The notes below the pieces were generated by a model. It saw nothing but the letters and a program-made list of their open reading frames with translations, was not told the origin of the DNA and did no database searches. Positions 12,000-22,154 of a DNA stretch of 64,000 nt are shown in pieces. This stretch comes from Hirsutella rhossiliensis. Taxonomy: Eukaryota; Ascomycota; Sordariomycetes; Hypocreales; Ophiocordycipitaceae. Location: contig NW_025408673.1 in the NCBI RefSeq assembly GCF_020360975.1, positions 1,302,001 through 1,366,000 on the forward strand, written 5' to 3'. The position numbers and the translations under genes were made by a program. The stretch's first letter is position 1; every line of letters begins with the position of its first letter.

Positions 12000-13250
12000 A
12001 AGAGCAGCGATAGGTAAGTAGTTATTAACTATAACTTATATTAAAATAAGCTCTTTTTCTATATAGGCGGATAATTCCTCCTTCTCTTTTACTAATACTA
12101 GTAATTAAGGCTTTAGAGCCTATCTTTACTCTAAAGCTACTCTTTTTCCTCTAGGCCTATAAGAGCGGAGTCTTCTTCGTCGTTTAAGGTAAGGAGCGGT
12201 TCTATCTTTACTACTCGCACTACTATAGGCCGCTTAGTTAAAAGGAAGGGGCATTTTAATATAAAGTATATAGACGCGCTATAACGTAGGCAGCGGCCGT
12301 TAGCCTTCCTTTTCCCGATTTCCTTACTTATTACTTACTTCGCCCGCTACTTAAAGAGCGGGATAGTATAAGGGATATTCGATAACGACTTCCTACCGCG
12401 TTTAGCTCGGTCTATATAAGTAGCTAATATTAAGGTATCTCTATTAATATCGATAGTTAGCTATTCCTCTTATAAAGGGGCGGTAATCCTATTACCGCTA
12501 TATAGCGTATACTTACGAAGCTTTTAGAAACGCGGCGTCTACTTATAGCCTTATACTACCTTTATTAACTAGCTTATATACTCGCTATAGTTAGTAGGTA
12601 TAATTATAAGGATAAGTAGCTCTTATAGGGCTAGCGTAATTAAGTTCTATAACTATATAAGCTTCGCGCTATCTTCTTATACTATAGTTCCCGCCGCTTA
12701 TAAGAGCGTCTCTTTAAAGTTAAGGAGGAATTCGCTAAAGGTCTACCTATCCCTTTACTTAAGGGTCTATAGCCTATCCTATGCCTTTTCCTACTCCTAT
12801 ACGTTACCGAACGTATATATAAGGTATTAAAAGAAGTCTTATAGGTCGCGTTTATCTCTAAGGCCGCCCTTATCCTAGAATCTAGAGATCCGCTATATCT
12901 AAGGCTCCGGTAGTATATAAAAGAGTAAATACTACGCTATATTATAATAGCTATTTAAGCCCTATTTCTCGTCTATTATAAACTTTATCTATAGCTAGCT
13001 AAGGAAGAAGTAGAAGGACTTAGGCTTACCGTCCTAAGTTACCTAGGGAAGCAGCTTTTATATTAGTAGTGCCGCCGCTATAACTAGTATTACTAAGGTT
13101 ATAGGGGTTAACGCTAGTCTTATAGACGGCTCCCTTAGTATAGTAAGAACCTCGTTCTTCTCGCTAGCTATTGCGCTTTTAATCGCTTCTAGGATAGCTA
13201 CGATACTTCCTATCCGCTTAAGGGGTAGCGGGGTACTCCCTTAAAGGAGC
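12000..13250 (-). pseudogene. Gypsy A gag with CCHC zinc knuckle
   Basis: Minus-strand frame with Gln-type stops. A capsid-like helical stretch lies near 13,000-12,550 (KSFYFFLSQLQIKFIIDE, later LLFYILPEPQIQRISRFQD). Near 12,300-12,250 there is a zinc-knuckle remnant reading CLR-Y-SASIYFILKCPF, that is CxxCGAxxHxxxxC with Cys and His changed to Tyr by the same C-to-T process. It lies directly downstream of the 5' LTR, as expected for gag. The ancestral start codon was not identified. Confidence 0.7.
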
Positions 13251-13302
13251 GGTACCCTTTCTAAGGAGATATCTATTAAATCTATTAGTTAATAGCTTAT
13301 AC

Positions 13303-13488
13303 TATTATAAAGTAGGTAGAGGCATATATATAGGTGCTGCTTATAGGATAATATTAATAAGCTATATAGAGCTCTTCTATATATAGCTAGCCCGCCCCTT
13401 TATATATAGGATCTAGCCCTCTATACGTAACTATATACCTTAGGCTATAGCCTAAGCCTATTACCTATAATAGTTAAAGACTCTTATA
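13303..13488 (-). repeat. Gypsy A 5' LTR
   Basis: 186 bp partner of the LTR at 6,510-6,694, followed by the second CTTAT target duplication (13,489-13,493). Differences from its partner are mainly transitions. Reading inward on the minus strand, the sequence after the LTR (GTATAAGCTATTAAC) is the likely primer-binding position, but no tRNA match was established. Confidence 0.88.
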
Positions 13489-13493
13489 CTTAT

Positions 13494-16400
13494 TACTAGG
13501 TCTATAAGTAGCTATACTTACCCTTTAAAAGCTAGTTAGATCTTTTTTTTAGTAAGGAAGTAGTCTACTTAGTATATAAGGGCCTTAAGGAGGTTTAACT
13601 CCCTTAAGACTATTATAAGCTATTCCTTTAATATAAAGTTAAAGGCACCCTTTATATTTAATAAGAAGGTACTAGTAATAGCTTTCTTATTAAACTCCTA
13701 CTTATTTTAGATATATTATAAAAGGAATAATACTATATTTATAGCTAACTACTATTTTTATTCTCTTAGCTATATAAGGTTTAAAAGCCTAGCTATATTA
13801 GCTAGATAGCTTAATAAGGTAGTATATAGCGTTTAAAGGACCTTTCTTAAGTAGTTAAGTAGACTTATAACCTTATAAGCTTTAGGGATAATATAGTTTA
13901 GCTTATTTTACTTAAGAAGAATAATTTATATAGCTTCCTTTTATACCTTAAGGTAGTATCCTTAGTTAAATAAGGCTTTATAGGCCCTATTAAAGGCTAT
14001 AAGGATAGCTTTATAAGTATATTAAATAAGGAGGAAGCTAAGGGAGTTTTAGCTAAGGTCTTTCTTATTAATAGAGCTAAAAATAGCCCTCTTAATCTTA
14101 AGGTCCTTAAGCTCTAGCTAGTCTTACTTAGCTATACCCTTACTACTTATATAGCTTAAAAGCTTTTCTTTTTTTAAGCTTTAAAAGGGGCTAAGGGCTA
14201 AGGTCTAATATTAAAAAAAGGGTTATTAAGAAAGCCTTAAATCTTTCTATAAAAGTATTAGCGATTACCTTTATCCCTTTTATTATATAAAAGATACTAA
14301 AAAGGGTAGGGTTAGCTTTAGCCTTAATATAAAAAAAGCCTATAAAAATATCCTTTCTTATTACTTTTATTAAGAAGCTCTCTTAGTATTACTTTTTAGT
14401 AGCCTTAATATTATACTTAAAGCTATTTTAGGCCTTTATAAAGCTCTTTTAGCTCTCCTTATCCTAGGCTAGCTTATAAGCCTATTAAGCTAAGCTTAGG
14501 GCTTTTTAAAGGGCGGTTAGCTTAACTATCTACTAAAGCTTAGATCCCTTATAAAGCCTCTTTTTTAGTATTATTATATTTAAGGCCTTTATAAAGGTTA
14601 TTATTAAAAGGGAAGCTATCTCTTTTAAGTCGTTTTTTATAGCCCTTTTTATAGCTATAAGGAGGTCTTATTCCTTCTTAGCTAGGTATTTTAAAAAGAT
14701 CTTTTAGTTTACTTTCCTAGACTTTTAGGTAGTAGGCCTAGCTAGTAAGGGCTTATTAAGGCCCCTTAAGCTAGTATTAAAAGCTATAGGCTTATAGTTT
14801 AAGCCTATAGCCTTTAAGAAGTAAAAGGTAGCTTAGGTTAGCTATTTAAAAGAGCTATAAAAAGTAAGGTCTATAACTAAGGCCCCTTTTAAGTCTTTCC
14901 TTTAAGAAGTACCTTTTATAGCTACCTTAAGGTCTATTAAAAAGGAAGCCTTATAGTAGTTAAGCTAGCTAATAAGGGCTTTTACTTTATAGGCCTAAAA
15001 GGGTTTTATAAAAGGGTTTAATAAAGGTAGTATAAGTTAAAGTCCCTTACTAATAAGAAGGGCTACTATAAGAGTTAAGCTATTAATAATAGCCTTTTTA
15101 TTATAAGGGGCCCTTACTAGCCTTAGCTAGCTAGGGCCCTTTTAACCTCTCTTTTATTATATAGGTTAATAAAGGTAAATAGTTTAGTAACTTTTACCTT
15201 TATAGCTTATATATTACAGTTATAAAAGATATTAAAGCTAAGGCTAGCTTTTATCTAAGCTTCTTTCTTTTTATAAGCTATAATCCTAGGCCTCTTAGCG
15301 AGCTTAAGAAAGTTAGTAAAAGGGATAAGGGTTATAATATTATAGGCTAGATACTATATAGGGATATAGCTATTATTAATCTTATAAAAGTAAGGCTCTT
15401 ATAATAAGATAAGGTCCGCTTTTATTTCTAGGGCTTACTTTAGGATTAATAAGTTAGATATTTCCTACTTATTAGTATTATACTATATAATACTAATAGG
15501 ATTATAGTTAGGCCTAAGGGGCTTAAAAGGCCTTAAAGGCCCTATAAGTATAAGGGGGATAAGGCTATTAAGTATTAGTTATTCTCTTATAGACTTTATA
15601 TTATACCTTATTAGTTATAAGGTGCTCTCTCTTATAGTTATAGTATTAAACCTTAAAGTCAGAGTAGCCTTAGCTAGCCTTATAGCTAAGGTAGTTATAG
15701 TCCTTAGTTAAGTGCTTTTCTAAGTAAAAGGTATACTTAATAGGCTATTAGTAGGTTTAATAGTTATAGATAAAAGAAAGGTACCTATAATACTATATAT
15801 ATAATATATATTTCTTATAAGCCTTAACTTGAATTTATAGACCTATTATATAAAGGCTTTCTTTTTAGTATTTAGCCCCTATAGACTTTAAAGGGACTAT
15901 AAAGATAATAGATCCTACCTTCTATATTAAGCCTAGGGTGCCTAGCTACCTAAGCTACCTTAAGATATTAATTATACTAAAGGTTTTAGCTTTTATAGTA
16001 AAGATATTAAGGATAAGAGTCTTTAAGAGGTTAAGAACGCTTTAAGCTACTAGCTTAGTCTAGCTAATAAGAAGGTCGGCTAATTTAATAGGTAGCTCCT
16101 TAAGGTATAGGGACTACTTATCCCGCTACTTTAAAAGCTTCTTTACTATATAAGGGGCCTTTATTATTATAACTATATTACTTTTATTTAAAGTTATTAG
16201 AGCTAATATAGCTAGTTCCCTTATAGCTTTATTAAGCTTATTATAATAAGTAATAAGGCTAATAGTTAGCGTTAAAGATCCCTTTTTTAGCTTTAAGATA
16301 AGTTAAAAGTCTTTTCTTATATTCCTCTTAGCTAGGGCCTAAGGCGTATTTATTTTAGTAACCTTAGCTTACGAGCTTACTTTAAGGTTTTCCTAGGTAG

Positions 16401-16790
16401 CCTTAGGCTACTAGGCGGCCTTAGGCTAGTATAAGGGCTATTATAGGAGCTATTAGTAGTCTAGGGTCCTTATAGCTACCTTCTTAAGCCCTTTTATAAA
16501 GGTCTTATAAAAGGGTTTAATTTTTTAGGCTTTCTTAAGGGCCTAGAGGGCCTACTAAAAAAAGCCCTAAGCTTAGTCCCTAAGGAAGGAGTGCTAGGGC
16601 CGGGGCTAGGTCTACTATAAGTATTAAAATATAGGTTAGATAGGTATAGGGCTAATAGGGCTACTAAGGGTAGCTTTCTTTTACCCTTTTACTTACTTTA
16701 AGGGCTAGTTAAGCTAAATATAGCTAGCCTAAAGTAGGGCTAGGCTAAGCTTAAAGAGGCTAGTCTTTAATATAGGCTAGGTTAGCTTAT
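13494..16790 (-). pseudogene. LINE copy 2: ORF1 end, endonuclease and RT start
   Basis: The minus strand from 16,790 downwards holds the upstream part of the LINE split by gypsy A. A weakly conserved ORF1-like portion comes first (about 16,790-15,600). The AP-endonuclease block follows, with a GDFN-like motif read RDFNLYYL near 15,047-15,021. From about 14,900 the sequence aligns closely with LINE copy 1 from 1,888 onward (endonuclease-RT linker and RT). It breaks at 13,489 in the codons before GVPQGS. All stops are TAA/TAG. This copy supplies the 5' region that copy 1 lacks. Confidence 0.78.
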
Positions 16791-16792
16791 AT

Positions 16793-16932
16793 TATTATAA
16801 GGTAGGTAGAGGGATATACTATAAGTGCCTTCTCTTATATTCTAATAATAAATTATATAGGATCTAACTATACGCCGCGCCTATTACTATTAAATATATA
16901 TTTATATATATAGCCTACCTTACCTTATAATA
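16793..16932. repeat. Short LTR-A-related element with inverted ends
   Basis: Starts TATTATAAGGTAGGTAGAGG, like the gypsy A LTR, contains AGGATCTAACTATACG (also in that LTR), and ends CCTACCTTACCTTATAATA, so its two termini are inverted repeats of each other. It marks the 5' boundary of LINE copy 2. It is best read as a shortened or relative solo LTR; a small inverted-repeat (MITE-like) element is the alternative. No target duplication is clear. Confidence 0.5.
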
Positions 16933-17807
16933 CTATTAGCTAAGGTCTAAGCTAATACTTAAACCTATACTAAGGGTAAATACCTTTATAGTAATATAAT
17001 ACGCGCTATTATTATTTAATAAAGTAGTAAGATCTATAATTATTATAATAGTAGTAGTTAAAATAAAAGCGATATTTATTAGTAGTAGCGGTTAATTAGC
17101 TAGCTTAAGCTTATTATTATTATTAAGATTATACTAGTAACCTATCTAGAGGTATTTAAAACTTCGACGTTAAATAAAAGGGAAAAACTAAAGTACCTAA
17201 AGGAAAACCCTCCCCTTTTTTATAGCTAGTCCGCCCTTATATTAAGTCGCGGTTACAATATATAGGAATCTTACGCCGGCTATCTTAGGTATTATTATAG
17301 TTAGTTAGAATCGTATTAGCCCCGCTATAAAGTAACCTTAGAAAGTAACTCCTTTATATACGCGGGGTATATAGCGTTAATTAGTAGTATAAGCGTTTTT
17401 AGTTAACGGTTAATAGTTAATTATATAATTATCTCTAACCTTATCCTATAACGATATCTTCCTAGGCTCTGCCTTATTTTTCTACTATAAGGCTTAGCGG
17501 GCTATTTTTATTAATGCCGGCCTTTAGCCGGGCCGGTAGTTAGGTTATCGCACTAGCTTCGCTCCGTACTTATCGAGTTACTAGTATCGGCCCTAGGTTT
17601 TTATTTTCCCGGTCGGGGGGCCCGGACCGGGGTTAGGGGGAGGTCCTAACGAATTCGTCGCTAGGTCTAGGTAGGCGAGGTCCGGGCCGGCCTACTTATA
17701 GCGGGGCTAGACTGCTAGTATATTTATAAGCGCTTCTAGAAGCGCTAATTAGCTAATTAATAAGTAGGTTAGCGTAGTCTACTAGTCCGACTAAAAATTA
17801 ATCGTGC
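16933..17807. other. RIPed repeat debris; segment shared with 47.6-48.3 kb
   Basis: No gene recognised. 17,110-17,290 matches the reverse complement of 47,590-47,706 plus 48,275-48,330: an ATTATTATTATTAAGATT tract, TCTAGAGGTATTT, CTTCGACGTTAAAT, a purine/pyrimidine-rich AAAACCCTCCCC, and an ACGCCGGCT block. The uninterrupted CTTCGACGTT here is the pre-insertion state of the site where the solo LTR at 47,707 landed. 17,500-17,700 is GC-rich (GGCCGGCC, CCCGGTCGGGGGG) because its CpG was spared. Confidence 0.5.
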
Positions 17808-17884
17808 CCTTAGCCGGATTTAAACCGACTCTAGCGTTATAGCTAGTAAGCTTCCTAGGTATATAACTACTATACTACGAGGGT
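17808..17884 (-). pseudogene. tRNA-like pseudogene
   Basis: About 77 nt on the minus strand fold like a tRNA. The D-stem is GTAT/ATAC around AGTAGTTAT. The T-arm is GTCGG-TTTAAAT-CCGGC, matching the TTCRANT loop with the C lost to T. The acceptor strands ACCCTCG and TAAGGGC pair at several positions. The Pol III A box (TAGTATAGTAG) and B box (GGTTTAAATCC) are recognisable. The region between the D and T arms is 6 nt longer than standard and gives no convincing anticodon, so it may be a tRNA with a long variable arm, an altered tRNA, or the head of a SINE. It sits in RIPed sequence and is unlikely to be functional. Confidence 0.5.
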
Positions 17885-18414
17885 AGCTTAAGCTTAATCT
17901 TTAATTCTATAAAGATTACTTCGATATTATCTAAATTATTTATATCTTAAGGAGAAAAAAAAAGGTTATATATAATATAAGTAAAGTATTTAGTTAGGAT
18001 ATTAAATTTAAATAGCTTTATACTTAAACCCCTTTATAAGGTAGATATTAAATACTATTATATAGTAAAGGAGTATTATAGTTATATAATTATAGGAAGC
18101 TATATATATTAGCTTATATAAAAAAATTTTTAATACGCTTAATATTATATTATAAAAATAAATCTACCCTTATAGGGCTTATATATTAGTTCTAAAAATA
18201 GAAAAATACGTTTTAACTTTAACTTACTTATAGGCTATTATAGCTAGGGGCTTCCGTGCCTAGCTTAGCTACTAATCGCTACTCCCTATTAATATTTAAG
18301 GGAGTAGTAATATAGAAAATATCCTTTCTAACTACTCTCTTTATATTTTCGTAGGCTTTATCTCTATTACTAAGAAATCGTAGCTATTTGCTTTACTCTT
18401 AAATATATACTCTC
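17885..18414. other. AT-rich RIPed spacer
   Basis: No reading frame or structural RNA seen. It is AT-rich with almost no CpA/TpG except for one TTCCGTGCC patch near 18,254. It ends abruptly at about 18,415, where normal dinucleotide composition resumes; this is a RIP boundary. Confidence 0.5.
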
Positions 18415-20200
18415 GGCGATTTTTGATCTAATCCCCCTCTGCGAATCCAGCTTCTGCCCCTCCTTAGACCCCGATTTTGGTCTGAAAGTAACCACGCCCT
18501 TGCCGCTGTGTCGGGCTGACGCTGACACCTCCACTCGGTATCTCTGAAGTGCCGGTATGCGGAGGATTAACCTCTACCTCAACGCCCCTTTCAAGCTCTC
18601 CCGGGCTATAGCGCATGCCGACCTCCTGGATGAAATGCGTCGCTGCGCGAACGGATCAGTGCATCGACTATTATCGTAGGGTGTGGTTGCGTGGCTATGG
18701 TAAATCGCGGAGCAGGTGGCAGAGCGGCAGTTCACGCGCGGCAGTTCCTATACATTCTGGGGGCAAACGAACGGGGCAGCCAGTGGCGACGCTTCAGGGC
18801 CAGAGGCGTCTTTAGGAACAGAGTAGGCATATTTCTCTTGCATCAGATTTTCCCTTCTTGTACCCAGTTGCGAAGCTCCTCAGATGGGAATTCGCCTTGG
18901 TGGCCACCGACATTACCACCCAGTTTGGAATCACATGCCCCAATCGCGCATCTGAATGAGACCCTCACCACCCCTTTGAAATTGCTGTCAACCACACGCC
19001 GAGACGGTCTGCCGCAACTACATGGGGGGTTGCTATCCACTATGCCACGACTGTCATCAAACGAGTAGAATCCGCGACAGCGACAGCTATAGTAAGGGCG
19101 ATTTTCATTGCCGTTGGTGTTTTCGGGGTCCGTCACGTCGCGTACTGTCTTTTTGCCGCATTCTGGACAAAGGGGTGGTGCGCTGAAGTAAGGCATTCCT
19201 GGACGAGGGTGGTCAGCATGTTTGGGTCAGAGGGCGAGAATTACTGACTTCAGGACGAGAGGTTCGTTTGAGAAGAATCGATCGAAATTTTGCATGCAGA
19301 ATAGCTGATGCAGCGAAGATAGGGTTTCAGTCACAGATTGGCAGATGAGCTGCGGACTGGAGAAACTGAAAGCAGACCTGGAGGAGATGCTCTACTTTAT
19401 ACGTGTGTCAGTTCTCGCCACTGCTCTTAATCTTGCATCCCACAACACTGCAGGCTCCAGGGTTACAAATCGCGAGAAGCAAATAAGAGTACACGACAAG
19501 CTGAGTTGTCCATGTCACCCTCCTTTATGTATCTCACACGAATGGGAACTCTTATAGCCCGCGTGATACGTTGTGAAACTTGTGACGCGGCTGGGAGACG
19601 CAGTACGCCATACTAGAAATCCTTGCAACCCCCTTATTCGCTTATCGTGTAAAGGCGGAGGCAGGCTTAGCCTTCCTTATTGGCCGCTCCGCTTTCTTGC
19701 CTCCTTGCCGAGAACGCCATCGGTCCCGCAAGCCGCCTTGCAGGTGTCAGAACAACGCATATCAGGAACAATAACACCGTGTATATGTAACTCAGGTGCG
19801 CGTATCTGTTTTGCATGGTGAACAGTGGTCACGACGGCTGGGAGCATAGTATATTACGATATTGGGTCGACAAGAGTAAAGACGGAACCAAGTCACAGTA
19901 TTAGGATTAGTCCCCTACTGTTCGATCTAAATTTTAGAGGCCATAAGATTAAAATGGATTCGAGAGGCCAGAGGCCATAAGAACTACCTAAATCTCTCTT
20001 ATAAGCATATAGGTTAAGTCTAGAAAGCGCTCTTAAGCCCACCGGATCGTGAGGGAGGTGCCGCTGCCTTAGGTGGGCTCGACAGCGAGGGGCAACGGCG
20101 GCTCAGAGGTATAGTATACCTAGACGACAGGAACAGCGGGAAGCAAATGTGGACGCAGCCGACCCACAGCGCCAAGCGCGCACCAGGCAGATAATAAGGC
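18415..20200. other. Un-RIPed single-copy island
   Basis: Composition changes sharply: CpA and TpG are frequent on both strands and the GC content is ordinary. This is the only long stretch in the window that looks like unmutated unique DNA. Apart from the zinc-finger gene at 18,843-19,196 I recognise nothing. 19,936-19,985 contains AGAGGCCATAAGA twice. 18,415-18,842 could be 3' untranslated sequence of the minus-strand gene. Small plus-strand ORFs in the island look random. The right edge near 20,200 passes into RIPed sequence again. Confidence 0.65.
18843..19196 (-). CDS. GRF-type zinc-finger protein, 117 residues
   Basis: Intact ORF with Cys spacing like GRF zinc fingers. The first finger is C10-x2-C13, then NRPYYSCRC (C38, C40), then GFYSFDD. 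A second Cys set is C59-x-C61 in CSCGRPSRR, then VSFRCAIGAC (C83, C88). GRF fingers bind nucleic acid in DNA-repair and topoisomerase proteins; small fungal proteins with only this fold are known but mostly uncharacterised, so the role here is open. No signal peptide or membrane segment. The start is the only in-frame ATG before the finger. An upstream ATG 29 nt earlier (minus strand, 19,225) opens a different frame that overlaps the gene and could lower translation. A downstream exon cannot be excluded. The reading frame and normal codon use, in a RIP-free pocket, argue for a real host gene. Confidence 0.62.
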   Translation of the reverse strand: MPYFSAPPLCPECGKKTVRDVTDPENTNGNENRPYYSCRCRGFYSFDDSRGIVDSNPPCSCGRPSRRVVDSNFKGVVRVSFRCAIGACDSKLGGNVGGHQGEFPSEELRNWVQEGKI

Positions 20201-21400
20201 CCTTCTACTCTCCGACTTATATGCCTCGTTTTAAATCTTATAAACTGATTTACGAAAGTCCGTTTCTTAATACCTTTTAGATAGACGCTATAGACCCGTT
20301 AAGCGGTTTAATATAATCTCTTAAAATAGCCGGCCTCCCGCCTAATTTTAAGCTCTCTTTTCTTAACTTTTCCCTATTAACTTACCCGCGCGCGTCTTAC
20401 CTCGTTACCCCTTTACTATAGCCCCGCGTGCTCCTTTATACTATCGCTAAGACGGCTATATGACTTATTATACTAACTTCTTAAAGAGATTTACTTAATA
20501 GGAGAACGAGAAGCGGATAATTTATAGGCTAAACGCCCTAAGCGCTAAGTAACGTATAGCTCTATATAAGTAGCTAAAGGGTATATAATTCCTTAAACTA
20601 AACTACGCCGACGGTACTAAGATTAATATTACTTATATTCTAGGGAAATAAAAGATATATAATTCCTTATACTAAAAAAGAGAGTATTTATATATTAATA
20701 AATAGTAAGGTACTATAGTAATACTAAAGCTAGATACTAGATAGAGGTAATTAAGAAACTTAATTAACCGATAGCTATAAACTTTCTTAACTATCTTTAT
20801 AAAAGATAAAAGATTACGTTTAAGGGTATATTATAGGAATATTAGCGTTAGTATAAGTAGCTATATAGTAGTATAACGGGCTAGTATATATAAGGAATAA
20901 AAATAAAAAGGTATAGAAGGTATATTATTAGTCCTACTATCTATATTTATATTAACTTTTAATAATAAGGATTTTTTAATAGTATAATACTATTTTAGTT
21001 TTAAAATAAGGGCTTCGACCCTTTAATATTAATAGAAAACTAGGTCTTAGTATTAATAATCTTTTAGTTTTATAAACCTTTAACTTTACTTATAATAAAG
21101 GCGTCTTAACTTCTAAGTAGTATTAAGTTTAGCTCTTAGGCTACTACCTCCTCCTTACTTTTACTAGCGCTCGACCTATAAAGATTATTAATAATAAAAA
21201 GAAAAAGCTAAAAGATAGAATATATAAGGAACTCTATAATTACTAAGCTATAAGTATTAAGGACTTAAATAAGGATAGTAATAAGCCTTTTAATAATAAC
21301 TCTTATTTACTAAAAGATATAATTTACTAAGATACTATTAGTTATAAACGACTTAAATTACTTTACTATAAAGATATTACCTTATTTATTATTTATTATT
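20201..21400 (+). other. RIPed sequence upstream of gypsy E integrase
   Basis: Heavily RIPed with Gln/Trp-type stops in the plus frames. It probably contains remnants of gypsy E upstream of the integrase core, but I could not identify gag, RT or RNase H motifs. 20,210-20,660 is more GC-rich and may belong to a different element. No LTR was recognised at the left side. Confidence 0.35.
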
Positions 21401-21778
21401 TAGAAACTAATATTAATATTCTAACTATAGTAGTTAAGTTTATTTATTATAAAGGAGTAAATAAGAAGCTTAAACCGTCTATACTAATATACTTAAATTA
21501 TTAATAGACTTTACTATAGGTCTACCTAAAGTATAGTAAAATAGATAAGACGTTAATATAATCTTAGTAATCGTAGACCGATATACTAAGTATTACCTCT
21601 TCTTTCCTATCTCTGAGATAATAATAGCTTTAAAGCTAGTAAAGTTATTCTATTACTAAGTTAAATTAATATATAGACCTCTAAAAGGTATTATCTTAGA
21701 TAAAGGATCCTTATTTATAAGTAAGTTTTAGTTAGATCTTTATTCTATCTTATAAGTAAAATATAGGCTATCGATAGT

Positions 21779-21851
21779 TATCGCGTATAATATATACGTT
21801 AATTAACGCTGTCGCTTATATCTAATAGGCGGCTATATCTTTTTCGTGATA
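21779..21851 (+). repeat. TRIM left LTR (73 bp)
   Basis: Starts TATCGCGTATAATATA and ends TTTTTCGTGATA, consistent with TG...CA ends changed by RIP. The primer-binding site should follow; the next bases are GTTATAAGCCCGGGC, which I could not match confidently to a tRNA 3' end. Confidence 0.8.
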
Positions 21852-21921
21852 GTTATAAGCCCGGGCGGAGGGGTTACCCCTCTAGGAACTTCCTAGTAAC
21901 TGCGCACGTACTTCTTCTAGC

Positions 21922-21966
21922 TAGCCTAGCGCGTATTAATACCCGAAGGCCTATAGTTCGAGTCCC
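21922..21966 (+). promoter_or_regulatory. Pol III-like A and B boxes inside the TRIM
   Basis: TAGCCTAGCGCG (21,922-21,933) matches the A-box consensus TRGCNNAGYNGG at 11 of 12 positions. GTTCGAGTCCC (21,956-21,966) matches the B box perfectly. Spacing is 22 nt, shorter than in a typical tRNA but within what Pol III can use. The segment reads like a degraded 3' tRNA half, but the T-stem does not pair, so it is not a functional tRNA. It may be a tRNA-derived internal promoter or a relic. Confidence 0.45.
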
Positions 21967-22081
21967 GCTAGCGTAATTAAGCGCGGTTTTAGTATAGGGC
22001 CTGCCTATATAAAAATTCCCTCTATAGTCTAGGATATCTAGGTATCCTAGGACGAATTAACCTAGCATCCCTAAGGGGGTA

Positions 22082-22154
22082 TATCGCGTATAATATATAT
22101 ATTAATTAACGCTATCGCTTATATCTAATAAGCGGCTATATCTTTTTCGTAATA
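22082..22154 (+). repeat. TRIM right LTR (73 bp)
   Basis: Starts TATCGCGTATAATATA and ends TTTTTCGTAATA. Preceded by the purine run AAGGGGGTA and followed by the ATAGT target duplication. Same length as the left repeat. Confidence 0.8.

Larger units (their letters stand above)
6510..13488 (-). mobile_element. Gypsy A: full-length Ty3/gypsy retrotransposon inserted in LINE copy 2
   Basis: 6,979 bp between two LTRs (185 and 186 bp), flanked by the 5-bp duplication CTTAT at 6,505-6,509 and 13,489-13,493. The minus-strand order is 5' LTR, gag with CCHC knuckle, protease/RT/RNase H, DDE integrase, an antisense ORF, polypurine tract, 3' LTR. All frames are RIP-degraded. It was inserted within the RT gene of LINE copy 2, so it is younger than that LINE; both are now heavily mutated. 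CpG is retained, so the 7.3-7.9 kb portion remains GC-rich. Confidence 0.88.
21779..22154 (+). mobile_element. TRIM: 376-bp terminal-repeat retrotransposon in miniature
   Basis: Two 73-bp direct repeats (21,779-21,851 and 22,082-22,154) enclose a 230-bp non-coding interior. The whole is flanked by the 5-bp duplication ATAGT (21,774-21,778 and 22,155-22,159) and interrupts the gypsy E integrase frame exactly. A polypurine tract AAGGGGGTA lies directly before the right repeat. The repeats differ by only a handful of transitions. The interior is less RIPed than its surroundings and carries Pol III-like boxes. There is no coding capacity, so it would need proteins from a full LTR element. Length, TSD, LTRs and PPT together match the TRIM definition. 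Confidence 0.82.

Noticed and set aside
18615..19068. Plus-strand ORFs of 66 and 125 residues in the un-RIPed island
   Set aside because: They overlap each other and the antisense of the zinc-finger gene, and show no motif or biased composition beyond chance.
19345..19821. 70- and 82-residue plus-strand ORFs right of the zinc-finger gene
   Set aside because: No recognisable domain, no supporting signal; random ORFs of this size are expected in normal-composition DNA.
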